Below, in pieces: positions 52,643 to 63,475 of a stretch of 64,000 nt of DNA. The position numbers and the translations under genes were made by a program. The notes under the pieces were generated by a model. It had not been told where the DNA came from, made no database searches, and saw only the letters and a program-made list of their open reading frames with translations. Origin of the DNA: Mixophyes australis (lineage: Eukaryota > Chordata > Amphibia > Anura > Limnodynastidae). The first letter of the stretch is position 1. The number at the start of each line of letters is the position of its first letter. The stretch lies in the NCBI GenBank assembly GCA_036250195.1, contig JAVHZZ010000005.1, positions 128,278,098 to 128,342,097 of the forward strand, given 5' to 3'.

Positions 52643-54554
52643 GTGGGTACCTTATGTGTTTGATTCATATGAGTTTCCTGTGTCTTTACACTAACATACC
52701 TCCCATTTAAGTATACTAATTATCCGCATAAATGTTTAAATAGTATAAATGTTATTATAATTGTGCAGACATTTTTATCAGATGTGTTTTTCTCAAGCTT
52801 AACCATTATTCTCTTTGGAACATTTTTTAAATGCTGAGTTAAATAGTAGCAAAAACTTTCACCACATTTTGTGTATAATGTTTTTTAGATCCTACAACTG
52901 TGCAAATCACGACACGACAATCAATTTATGTTCTTTATTCGTAAGGCTCACAAAAAGGATTCTTATTATGGTACTAAGTACTTCAGGCCTTAACTGCTTG
53001 GCTACAATACAGTGTATCAATGCAGAATCACAGAAAAAATCAATTTGGCATTCTTTCTAAAATGCAACGTGAACTGCAAATTGTTTCCTACTGATGTCTA
53101 TCACTGGGACACAAACATACTGCAGAATGAAACTCTCCACTTTAATGTTGATGTTGGAGCCTCTGCAGTAGCCAAAGGTCATATGCCCAGATGCCACCAC
53201 CAGCATTGTTTTGGTGGCCCTATCGACGCATCACCTGACATTGTGTGGAGCCAGGATTTAATAAAATAATATATAATATATAATATTTCCAGATGGAGAG
53301 TTCCAGGGCAATACTAAGCAAATCCCATCCTACTCCCTTAAAGGGTGTGGTGAAGATTAAAAACAAGGAGGAGGATATTTATTAAAGGCAAAGTTCCACA
53401 GTGCAAATACAGCTTTTGAACTGTTGTGTGCCTCAATCTACACAAATTCACCTAGGTTTCCAACATGGCTTATAGACACAGCAAAATGGATGCATGTGCG
53501 GAGAAGCAGAAGTTTGCACAGACATAGGGGAGGAGTTGGTTGGAATAATAGTGTTTCCACTGAAAAATGCAAGTTGAGCAGTGCAGAAAGGAGATTTAAT
53601 TTGCAGAGCAAGATTATTATATTGAGTTAAAGGGGGAGAGGGTGCATTTTCTGGGTTGTTCCTTACTGGGCACAGCCATTCTTCCTCTGCAAAAGGACTT
53701 GAATTCTGCAGCAACTGAGACATGAGGTAGATTGTGTCTCATGCCATACTTCTAATGAGACAAAACATCCCAGTGTTTTCAGTATAATGGACAGGTGTCC
53801 ATGCGCATTACACCAAAGAGAGTAAAAAAAAACAAAACACACAAAATAGATACACATACACAATTTTCAAATAAACTTGAAATGGTTGAAGCAGAGAATT
53901 GCATTTCTAGCCACAGTGCAACCAAAGTAATAATACGCTTCACACACATAAAAGAGACGTGTACTAAAGTCAGCCCCGATGTTCCCTTGCACTTATAATT
54001 TTTTTAAGCCATAAATGAGGCTAAACTGAGCTGTATTTTGGGAGAACAACTGAAAAGTGTATTCAGTTGTAAGGTGCAATAGTAAAGCAGTAGGAGATTG
54101 GATATTGGTGTGAGATTTCACAGTGCAGCTTCTACAGATTCTTCTGCATATCCAGGTGCACGTTTTTTTCAAAATTCAGATGGATCTGTATAGCAGATAC
54201 TCTCCCCTGAGAATCTCTGTGCATCCTGGTAGCCATACATTATTTATTTATGTTTTACAATGTCATTGTGGACTATGGTCAAACACTGGATGAAGATCTA
54301 AAAGATCACTTCTTTACCCCAGCAATAAGGTACAATCTCGATATGCAAAAATGGGCCTAACCTACAGCTTAGTAAATGTTTAGTGTAAAATTACATTTTA
54401 TCCATCACTAGTGTGCAGGAAGGGTAAAGCAATTGTGGAGATTCAGTAGTTCTGTACTGCATGTTGCCGCATTTAGATTCTATATATACATTACATAAAA
54501 TGTATTTAGTTAGAAAGTGTAACTTTTTATATATATATACATGTGTATATATAT
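52643..54554. other. ptpn3 intron, no feature seen
   Basis: AT-rich intron. Short frames (52815-53269, 53424-53630) show no known family. Confidence 0.5.
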
Positions 54555-55050
54555 TGTAACAAAAGGAGGCATTTAGCTGGCAATATGCAGATAAAGCAGG
54601 GTAGTAGAGTAAAACATTGGCACAGTTATGTACCTAGGTAAGGATTAAACCAGGTAAAAACATATGTGTAGTTTAAAATTGGTTTACTTACATGATTTAA
54701 AAGCTGCTTCCTCTCAGCAAACAGACAGAGTGGGTCTGATAGTCTAAACAGAGCCAGGGATGGGCGTTTCCTTTTAAAGAGAAGGTGGGTGTGTCACCTG
54801 TCCATCAAGCTAGGCCTGTGGGAGGAGTGCCAGGTATAAAACCCTGCTTGTTTTATTGTTCAGGGAGACTAACGCTGGGGTAGCTGGCTAGTCTTGAGAG
54901 AGAGCTGGTCTATGTATAGCAAGCGTTTAGGGTCTCCATAATTGCTGTGAAAGTATACGGTGTCAAAACATTTATTACCATCCTGACAATAAAGAACCAT
55001 AAAAAGGAAGAAGTTGTACGCGTGTGCTTCTGCAGTAGCGGGCTCTTGCC

Positions 55051-55053
<3 letters not shown>
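54555..55053 (+). mobile_element. Solo LTR, 499 bp
   Basis: Begins TGTAACAAAAGG and ends CTCTTGCCACA, with ATAT on each side. It has promoter and processing signals in LTR order: TATAAAA at 54835-54841 and AATAAA at 54988-54993, followed by a GT-rich stretch. No internal region. Group (Gypsy or retroviral) cannot be told from the LTR alone. Confidence 0.75.

Positions 55054-55086
<33 letters not shown>
55054..55086. repeat. (AT)n microsatellite
   Basis: AT run between the solo LTR and the Tc1 element. It supplied the TA used by Tc1. Confidence 0.95.
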
Positions 55087-55089
<3 letters not shown>

Positions 55090-56736
55090 TCAAGTCCATA
55101 AATATTGGGACATTGACACAATTCTCATATTTTGGGCTCTATGCACCATCACAATGGATTTGAAATGAAACTAACAAGATGTGCTTTAATTGCAGAGTTT
55201 CAGCTTTAATTTGAGGGTATTTACATCCAAATCAGGTGAAAGGTGTAGGAATTACAACGGTTTCTATATGTGCCTCCCACTCTTTAAGGGACCAAAAGTA
55301 ATGCGACAATCGACTCAAAGCCTATTTCATGGATATGTGTGGGCTATTCCGTCGTTATTTCATCATCATTTAAGCAGGTAAAAGGTCTGGAGTTGATTCT
55401 AGGTTTGACATTTGCATTTGGAAGCTGTTGCTGTCGACTCTCAATATGAGATCCAAAGAGCTGTCACTATCAGTGAAGCAAGCCATCATTAGGCTGAAAA
55501 ATCAAAACAAACCCATCAGAGAGATAGCAAAAATATTAGGTGTGGCCAAATCAACTGTTTGGAACATTCTTAAAAAGAAAGAACACACCGGAGAGCTCAG
55601 CAACATCAAAAGACCCGGAAGACCACGGAAAACAACTGTGGTGGATGACAGAAGAATTTTTTCCCTGGTGAAGAAAAACCTCTTCACAACAGTTGGCCAA
55701 ATGAAGAACACTCTCCAGGAGGTAGGTGTATATGTGTCAAAGTCAACAATCAAGAGAAGACTTCACAAGAGTGAATATAAAAGGTTCACCACAAGATGTA
55801 AACCATTTGTGAGCCACAAAAACAGGAAGACCAGATTAGAGTTTGGTAAACAACATCTAAAAAAGCCATTACAGTTCTGGAACAACATTCTATGGACAGA
55901 TGAGACAAAGATCAATTTTTACCAGAGTGATGGTAAGAGAAGAGTATGGAGAAGGAAAGGAACTGCTCATGATCCAAAACATACCACCTCATCAGTGAAG
56001 CATGGTGGTGGTAGTATCATGGCGTGGGCATGTATGGCTGCCAATGGAACTGGTTCACTTGTATTTATTGATGATGTGACTGCTGACAAAAGCAGCAGGA
56101 TAAATTCTGAAGTGTTTTGGGCAATATTATCTGCTCATATTCAGTCAAATGCTTCAGAACTCATTAGACGGCGCTTCACAGTGCAGATGGACAATGACCC
56201 AAAGCATACTGCAAAAGTAACCAAACAGTTTTTTAAGGCTTACAAGTGGAATGTTATGCAATGGCCAAGTCAATCACATGACCTGAATCCGATTGAGCAT
56301 GCATTTCACTTGATGAAGACAAAACTGAAGTGAATATGCCCCAAGAACAAGCAGGAACTGAAGAAATTTGCAGTAGAGGCCTGGAACAGCATCACCAGGG
56401 TGAAACCCAGCATCTGGTGATGTCTATGCGTTCCAGACTTCAGGCTGTAATTGACTGCAAAGGATTTGCAACAAAGTATTAAAAAGTGAAAGTTTGATGT
56501 AGGATTGTTTAGTTTGTGCCATTACTTTTGGTCCCTTAAAAAGTGGGAGGCACATATGGAAACCGTTGTAATTCCTACACTTTTCATCTGATTTGGATGT
56601 AAATTCCCTCAAATTAAAACTAAAACTCTACAGTTAAAGCACATCTTGTTTGTTTCATTTCAAATCCATTGTGGTGGTGTATAGAGCCCAAAATATGAGA
56701 ATTGTGTCAATGTCCCAAAATTTATGGACTTGACTG
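55087..56736 (+). mobile_element. Tc1-like transposon, 1650 bp
   Basis: Ends CAGTCAAGTCCATAAATATT and, inverted, CAGTCAAGTCCATAAATTTT. TA flanks both sides (55085-55086, 56737-56738). The inverted repeats are about 220 bp long (55087-55306 and 56517-56736), with internal boxes GGGACCAAAAGTAATG near their inner edge, and differ at only a few percent by eye. One transposase gene lies between. It is the youngest-looking element in the window. Confidence 0.96.
55428..56333 (+). pseudogene. Tc1 transposase, nearly intact
   Basis: The frame is open for 301 codons; the family start is probably MRSKELS at 55446. Domains: a paired-like helix-turn-helix (IREIAKILGVAKSTVWNIL, residues 30-48), a GRPRK hook (64-68), a second helix-turn-helix and the DD34E catalytic core with D158 (ILWTDET), D255 (QMDNDPKH) and E290 (LNPIEHAF), exactly 34 residues apart. 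A TGA at 56331 ends the frame after KTKLK; the usual C-terminal tail (KNKQELKKFAVEAWNSITR) continues in frame after it, then needs one frameshift to reach VMSMRSRLQAVIDCKGF and a stop near 56479. The catalytic part is complete; the tail is damaged. Confidence 0.95.
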
Positions 56737-56738
56737 TA

Positions 56739-57176
56739 TATGCACATGTATATATTGTGGACGAAACGCGTCAAGAAGACAGCGTCTTTTTCTGTGTGTT
56801 CCAGCTGGCAGCAGGAGAAGGAGTTCCCGGTCCATGCTTGGTTTTACTTGGAACTATATGACACAGATAAGCCTGCTTATATTTTATTCAATGTACGGGC
56901 AATTTATTTGTCTTTTTGGAATGTGCCATGTCTATTAAATTTTATTATTTTTTATGAAAATAACGCACTTGTCATGAATATACTACACTATTGTGTTGCT
57001 ATTTCCTTTTGAGCCCTAGTGTGTGGGTCCAATTCGGAGGCCAGTTTTGAGTCCCGGTGGAGTATCACAGAGATGTGCAATTTATCATCTGCTATCTGGT
57101 ACGGGGCTAATTTGGAATAATTATTTCCACATTTAACCAATTGGTGATAATACACTATGTTTGGCGCTTCCTTTTT

Positions 57177-57180
<4 letters not shown>
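56739..57180. mobile_element. Possible Penelope-like element tail
   Basis: Right of Tc1, GGACGAAACGCGTC (56759-56772) resembles the 3' half of the minimal hammerhead ribozyme found in Penelope-like elements. The block ends with ACACTATGTTTGGCGCTTCC then TTTTTTCTATTTATATA. No reverse transcriptase is visible. The assignment rests on these motifs only. Confidence 0.35.

Positions 57181-57182
<2 letters not shown>

Positions 57183-57213
<31 letters not shown>
57183..57213. repeat. (AT)n microsatellite
   Basis: AT run of about 30 bases. Confidence 0.92.
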
Positions 57214-57219
<6 letters not shown>

Positions 57220-58433
57220 GCGACTCGGCAAAGAACTGGAATGACATATTGCTCACAGATGTCATGATGCAAAGGAAGTGGTCATTGAGCGTGGACCACA
57301 GCATCACCAAGCCCTACAGTAAAAATTATGATGGGCTCAGCAATGCTGGTCCATTCTGCTGGGGTCTCCACTCCGTTCTTGGTAGTCCCACAACTTGTGC
57401 TTATATAGTTGTGGATCAAATTACCAAAGGTGGCGTATGATGACCAGGGCCTGGGTTTGAGATGCCTAAGTCCAGAGCAGAAGACAAGATAGGGATCTCA
57501 ACATTCAGCTTGATTAGAGAGAAATCTTGTAAATGACTAATGTAAAATGTCGCTTTGAATTAGCAAGTGCAGATGAAACAATATGGAACTTAACTTGAAT
57601 GTGATATAATCATTGTCCCTTTGTCTTAACAGCCCCATGAAACAGCCCTTTTTGCTGTGCTATAAAAACTGCCCTATTGATGACATCCTAATTACACTAA
57701 TTCTTATGGATGTGGTAGAGGGGGAAGGACTGTAGTTTTTTACAATATCATTATGTCCTGAATTTCCAAGATAAAATATTACCTGTAAACAAATGTTTGC
57801 ATAGACTGCAAGTCTGATAAAATATAGATTCATGCACTGAGGTCCTGCTGTTGAGTTAAGAGCAAAACAAATAAAAAGGAGCAAATTTGTACCTTGGCAA
57901 AAATATTGCACTGGGGGTGGGGGGATAGGGCCAATTTAAACTGTACTCACAGATTCAGAGTAGACATTTCCCAGATCAACTCTAAATTGCAGTTGAAAAA
58001 TAAAGCTGTTCATTATTTGTGTACTATATGCAAACAAAAGCAGACCGTATTTCCCTGCATGCAAAAATTAATTTGCACCCCTTGCATTGAAACATGGTTT
58101 GTGCCTTTTTCCTGAGCATCAGGCCCTGAATCAGCACAGATAATGTTATGCATACAAATCTTAGAGCCTATCAGTCTACAGGTGTCAAATGTATTACTTT
58201 TTATTTATGAGGACATGTAACTATGCATCATCAAATGTAATGTACAAATGTGTCTGAAGTAGTACGTACAATCACAAGTTGCAACACTGAAAAAAGAATG
58301 TGTAATTTACAAATGTTTAACAAATGTTTTACATTTGATTTATTCACACGGTTTCCAATGTGAATAAGACATTGAAAGTAAATGATTTTAACTGTTTGGT
58401 ACCTTATATATCTGATATTTTTTTTCCATCTAG
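57214..58433. other. ptpn3 intron, no feature seen
   Basis: AT-rich intron ending in the acceptor tract of exon i. Confidence 0.6.
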
Positions 58434-58497
58434 GGTAAACATTCTGAAAATCTCTTTTAAAAGAAAAAAGTTTTTCATACAACAACGTCAGAAACAT
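58434..58497 (+). CDS. ptpn3: ptpn3 exon i (FERM F3)
   Basis: This 64-base exon follows TTTTTTCCATCTAG and ends before GTAAGT. It encodes (W)VNILKISFKRKKFFIQQRQK then H. The W-x-x-I-L-K-I-S-F-K-R-K-x-F motif is the core of the F3 phosphotyrosine-binding-like fold. The next exon is beyond 64000. Confidence 0.94.
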
Positions 58498-58827
58498 GTA
58501 AGTAACTTTATTTGCTCTGATGCTACCAACATACAGGTCTTGAGACCTAGAAACAGGGCTGTATTTACCGTATAAGCAAACGGCACCCAGTAGCACAGAG
58601 AAATGGGATTGTGTTGATTTTGTTTACTTATTTTCATTTTATTGATCTTTTTGTTTTTTGTTCTTCACCAAGCATACTTTTCCCAGTAAAAATAATGAAT
58701 CAGGAGAATTCGATAAAGTGGAATACAGGGTATTCCATGACTAATTGAGAGCATATTTACATTCAGGGCCCGATGCTGATTTGGAAGCACATGTTCAAAA
58801 AATGGTCAAATCAAACACACATAAAAA
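58498..58827. other. ptpn3 intron, no feature seen
   Basis: AT-rich intron after exon i up to the hAT end. Confidence 0.6.
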
Positions 58828-59094
58828 TTAAGGGTGTGCACCTGCCACTTTTGGTGTTTTGGGTTCTGATTAGCTTGAGGTTTTTCGGTTCTGATTTGTT
58901 TTGCCAAAACACCCCACGAAAGGTTTTGGTTCTGGTTTTGGGTCCTGATTTTTTTTTTAAAAAAGCATAAAAAGTGCTAAAATCCATATTTTGGTTGGTT
59001 TTTTTTAACTCCTACACTATAATTAACCTCAATAACATTCATTTCCACTAATTTCCAGTCTATTGTGAACACCTCACACCTCACAATATTGTTT

Positions 59095-59600
59095 TTAGTC
59101 CAAAAGGTTGCACAGAGGTAGCTGGATGTCTAAGCAAAGCGACACAAGTCGGCGGCACAAACACGTGGCCCATCCTAGGTGGCTGTGTAGGCTTGAATGG
59201 CTTTTTTGCTCCTCCTCCATCCTCTGCAGCATATAGAGGGTGGAGTTCAAGCACGTCACTACCTCTTGTTTTAGTTGATGGCAGGGCATGTTAATGCTTT
59301 TTTGATGTAGCAGGAACAGTGAACGTAGTTTAATATCTGATACTAATATTTCTGCACTGCAGGAACAGTGAATGTAGTTTAATATCTGATACTAATATTT
59401 CTGCACTGCAGGAACAGTGAACATAGTTTAATATCTGATACTAATATTTCTGGACTGCCTATTGAAGTGGAATCTCAACGGGATTTGGTACCGGGGACAC
59501 AATACCTCCATCAACCGTCTAAATTCCACTGCACAGTAGGCGGACTCCGGACGCACGTCTAACACCAACAAAGCTGTTACGGCCGCAGTTATCCGCTTTG
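59095..59600 (-). pseudogene. Duplicated transposase fragments with 59-bp repeats
   Basis: 59289-59210 gives PCHQLKQEVV and NSTLYMLQRMEE, a copy of code at 61130-61050. 59600-59455 gives LDVRPESAYCAVEFRRLMEV then LCPRYQIPLRFHF, a copy of 61800-61700. Between them (59310-59455) are about three 59-bp units with GCAGGAACAGTGAACGTAGT, related to the leader repeat at 62924-63475. This order cannot come from a simple deletion, so rearrangement within the tandem repeats is likely. Confidence 0.7.
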
Positions 59601-59679
59601 CCATAGGATGACTATATAGGAGTGGCACTGCAGTGGCAGACAGGATGGCAGTTTGAAAAACTAGGCCCCAAAGAGCACA

Positions 59680-60030
59680 TAATGCCAAAAAGAGTTGGCA
59701 GATGGAATTGTCCTTGGGCCCTCCCACCCACCCTGATGTTGTTGAAATAGGACATGCGCACTTTAACAAACCAATCATTTCAGCGACAGGGCCTACAAAA
59801 CTGTGGCTGAAATGATTGGTTTGTTTGGACCCCCACAAAACGAGCTGGCAAAGAAAAAAAAGAGGTGCAAGATGGAATTGTCCTTGGGCCCTCCCACCCA
59901 CCCTTATGTTGTTGAAATAGGACATGCACACTTTAACAAACCAATCATTTCAGCGACAGGGCCTAACAAACTACTGTGGCTGAAATGATTGGTTTGTTTG
60001 GGCCCCCACACAAAAAAAGCTGTTCATCTC
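59680..60030. repeat. Two-copy hairpin repeat in hAT 3'UTR
   Basis: Two units of about 180 bp begin GATGGAATTGTCCTTGGGCC (59700 and 59871). Each has CCAATCATTTCAGCGACAGG followed by the inverse GCTGAAATGATTGGTTTGTT, which form a stem-loop. Confidence 0.88.
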
Positions 60031-60053
60031 TCCCTGTACAAACTAAACCGGCT

Positions 60054-62916
60054 CTACTGAGGCAAGATGTCATCCTCATTCTCATCCTCTGATTCCTCGC
60101 CCCCTTCAGTGTTTACTTCCTCATCCTCACACATTATCAATTCGTCCCCGCTGGACTCCACAACCACAGGTCGCTTTGTAGACTCTGGAGGCCAGTGCTG
60201 TTCTTGATTGAGGAATTGATAATTCATTTTTATGAACATCATGTTTTCAAAGTTTTGCGGAAGCAACCTCCTTCGCCGCTCACTGACCAGGTTCCCCGCT
60301 GCACTAAAAACTCTTTCCGAGTACACACTGGAGGGGGGACAACTCAGGTAAAATAGAGCCAGTTTGTACAGGGGCCTCCAAACTGGCTTTTTTTCCTGCC
60401 AGTAAAAATAAGGACTGTCTGACATGTCTACTTGGATGGTGTCAGCAAAGTAATCCTCCACCATTTTTTCAAATGTGACAGCATCCAATGCAGCGACAGT
60501 AGATATGTTTGCAATGGTTGGCAGGTCCTTCAGTCCGGACCAGATGTTCTCAGCATCCCCGCCAGTGGGTCTTTTAGGAAAACTGAGCTTTTTCCTCGCA
60601 GCCACAGGTGTTGAAGAAAATGGAGGAGCTGTTGGCATGTCACGGTCTTCTTCAGAGGACAATCTCCTGACCAGCAGGAAACAGAGACACAACATACGCT
60701 TTAAACCGAGGATCCAGCACGGTGGCCAGAATGTATTCCTCTGACTTTAAAAGAGTGACCACCCTCGGATCCTGGCAAAGCGTACGAAGGGATACATCCA
60801 TAAGAGCTACATGCTTGGTGGAATCGCAATGCTTTAACAGCTCCTCCCTCACTTTCTCCAGCTGCTTCTGCAACAGCCTGATCAGGGGAATCACCTGACT
60901 CAAGCTGGCAGTATCGGAACTGACTTCTTGTGTGGCAAGTTCAAACGGCTGGAGAACCTTGCACAACATGGAAATCAGTCTCCAATGCGCTTGACTAAGG
61001 CGCATCCCCACTCCTTTTCCTATGTCGTAGGTGGCTGTGTAGGCTTGAATGGCCTTTTGCTGCTCCTCCATCCTCTGCAGCATATAGAGGGTGGAGTTCC
61101 AGCGTGTCACAACCTCTTGTTTGAGGTGATGGCAGGGCAGGTTCAGCCTTTTTTGATGTTGCTCGAGTCTGTGGTAGGCACTGGCAGAATGCCGAAAGTG
61201 TCCAGCAATTTTGCGGGCCACCGCAAGCAACTCCTGCACACCCCTGTCACTTCAGGTAATGCTGCACCACCAAATTAACGGTGTGGGCAAAACATGGGAC
61301 GTGCTGGAAATTGCCCATATGTAATGCCCGCACAATGTTACTGGCGTTGTCTGACACCACAAATCCCCAGGAGAGTCTAAGTGGGGTAAGCCACTGCGAG
61401 ATTATTTCCCTCAGTTTCTCTAAGAGGTTGTCAGCATTGTGCCTCTTATTAAAACCGGTGATACACAACGTTGCCTGCCTTGGAACGAGCAGCCGTTGTG
61501 GAGATGCTGCTACTTATGCCGCTGCTGCTATTGCTTTGGAAGGTGATGCATCTACCCAGTGGGCTGTCACAGTCATGTAGTCCTTAGTTTGCCATGAACC
61601 ACTTGTCCACATGTCCGTGGTTAAGTGGACAGTGGGTACAACCGCATTTTTCAGAGCACTGCGGACACTTTTTCATACTTCTCTGTACATCCCGGGTATC
61701 GCCTGCCTAGTGAAGTGGAATCTCGACGGTATTTGGTACCGGGGACACAATACCTCCATCAACCGTCTAAATCCCACTCCACTTATGGCGGACACCGGAC
61801 GCACGTCTAACACAACATAGTCTGGCTGGTGACATGGCCTGCATGACTAAATCTGATTGAGATCGTGGAGGAAGTTGACGAGGAGGGTGTTGGTGGTGTG
61901 TATCCAACAGGACCAAGGGATTTAGGTGTCCCTGGACTGCTGACGGTCCTAGCCACAGTTCCTGAACTAAACACAGAATTATGAAGGTTCTTCAGGTGAC
62001 GTATAAGGGAGGATGTCCCTAGGTGGCCAAGATCCTTACCTCTGCTTATTTGAGCTTTACATAAGCTACATATGGCCATACATTTGTTGTCCGGATTGGG
62101 ATAGAAATAACTCCAGACCGAAGAGGTGGATTTTTTGGTCTTCTGCCCAGGCATGACGATGGGCTTTTTCATCCCATGGACAACAACTGTTTCCCCCCCT
62201 GGTGCCTCATTTAAGATAACCACATCAGCATCCTCCTCGTCAAGTTCCTCCTCAGCGCCAGCTACATCAATATCCTCCTCCCGGTGTACAACATTCACAC
62301 CTTCATTAGCCAAATCTGTAACTGGACTGTGGGTGATCCTTCCAGCATATGCAGAGGGTGTGCTTCAAATGGTGGAAGGAGCCACCTCTTCCCGTACAGT
62401 GATGGGAAGGTCAGGCTTCGCAACCACCAACACCCTTGGACTCGCCTTGGGGATTTGTGATGTCATCTGTTTAGAAGGCAGAGTTGTTTGCTGTGTTGTT
62501 GATGACAGCTGAAGTCTCTTAAATTTTTTAGAGGGGAGGGGAGGAGGAGGGCTTAGATCCTTGGGTGAAGCTGAACCACTAGTCATGAACACGGGCCAGA
62601 GCCTAAGCCGTTCCTTGCCACTCCGTGTCGTAAATGGCATATTGGCAAGTTTACGTTTCTCCTCAGATGATTTGAATTTTCTTTTTTTACTAATTATAGT
62701 GAACTTTGGGTTTTTGGATTTTACATGCCCTCTACTAGGAGATTGGGCATCGCCCTTGGCAGACGAAGTTGATGGCATTTTATCGTCTATGTCATGACTA
62801 GTGGCAGCAGCTTCAGCATTAGGAGGAAGTGGGTCTTGATCTTTCCCTACTTTATCCTCCAAATTTTTGTACTCCATTATATGCAGCACAAGAGAGCGTA
62901 CGCCTAAACCACACAC
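60054..62916 (-). pseudogene. hAT transposase with BED zinc finger (recently broken)
   Basis: Minus strand, N to C: a polar, Ser/Pro/Lys-rich N-terminus (62877-62365, MEYKNLEDKVG start), then after a single TGA the acidic stretch EEELDEEDADVV and a BED finger (SSVWSYFYP, C-x2-C in CSLCK, H-x4-H in IRHLKNLH; about 62200-62000). The RNase H-like core follows with HLTTDMWTSG, GFVVSDNASNIV, VPCFAHTVNLVVQH, WNSTLYMLQRMEEQQ and ATVLDPRFKA. The C-terminal dimerisation domain has YLSCPPSSVYSERVFSAAG and an acidic end (ENEDDILPQ, stop at 60054). Total is about 900 codons with only two nonsense codons and about three frameshifts, so it died recently. It would cut and paste elements with matching ends. 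Confidence 0.88.
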
Positions 62917-62923
62917 ACTTTGG

Positions 62924-63475
62924 GACTGCAGAAACAGTGAACATAGTAATATAGATTTCAGTACCTATTTTTTGGGACTGCTGAAACAGTGAACGTAGTA
63001 ATATAGATTGCAGTTTCTATTTTTTGGACTGCAGAAACAGTGAACGTAGTAATATAGATTGCCGTTCCTATTTTTTGGACTGCAGAAACAGTGAACATAG
63101 TAATATAGATTGCAGTTCCTATTTTTTTGGACTGCAGAAACAGTGAACGTAGTAATATAGATTGCAGTTCCTATTTTTTGGACTGCAGAAACAGTGAACA
63201 TAGTAATATAGATTGCAGTTCCTATTTTTTGGGACTGCAGAAACAGTGAACGTAGTAATATAGATTGCAGTACCTATTTTTTGGGACTGCTGAAACAGTG
63301 AACGTAGTAATATAGATTGCAGTACCTATTTTTTGGGACTGCTGAAAAAGTGAACATAGTAATATAGATTGCAGTACTGCAAGAACAGTGAACGTAGGTA
63401 AATTTAGCAGTACTAATAATTCTGGACTGCAAGAACAGTGAACGTAGGTATTGCAGTACTAATATTTCAGGACTG
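62924..63475 (-). repeat. 51-bp tandem repeat in hAT leader
   Basis: About ten units of GGACTGCAGAAACAGTGAAC then GTAGTAATATAGATTGCAGT and TCCTATTTTTT. The right copies (63375-63475) are shorter and diverged. Minus-strand frames give a repeated FTVSAVQK-type peptide that is an artefact. Confidence 0.93.

Larger units (their letters stand above)
12207..58497 (+). other. ptpn3: ptpn3-like host gene, FERM-domain part (9 exons)
   Basis: Nine exons spread over 46 kb (12207-12314, 15106-15148, 15468-15546, 25913-25957, 26650-26702, 48787-48907, 50113-50200, 52554-52642, 58434-58497) sum to 690 bases, exactly 230 codons, and stay in one frame across every junction with AG/GT borders. The protein is the FERM domain of a non-receptor tyrosine phosphatase that sits at the membrane-cytoskeleton interface. 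Diagnostic stretches such as [35 protein letters not shown] and CYINIARTL match PTPN3 better than its paralogue PTPN4, judged from memory. The N-terminal exon (about 46 residues in mammals) lies upstream, and the rest of the protein (FERM adjacent region, PDZ, phosphatase) lies downstream. Introns are about 2.8, 0.3, 10.4, 0.7, 22.1, 1.2, 2.4 and 5.8 kb. No promoter or polyadenylation site of this gene is in view. Confidence 0.9.

Noticed and set aside
12207..58497. PTPN4 rather than PTPN3 as the host gene
   Set aside because: At [22 protein letters not shown] and CYINIARTL the window agrees with PTPN3 as I recall it, where PTPN4 differs. This is from memory, so an alignment should settle it.
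62965..63201. 78-codon minus-strand open frame with regular repeats
   Set aside because: Produced by the 51-bp tandem repeat in the hAT leader; it is not preceded by a plausible gene context.
62924..63475. CRISPR-like array of regular repeats
   Set aside because: Units are contiguous with no unique spacers, and the genome is eukaryotic; it is a plain tandem repeat.
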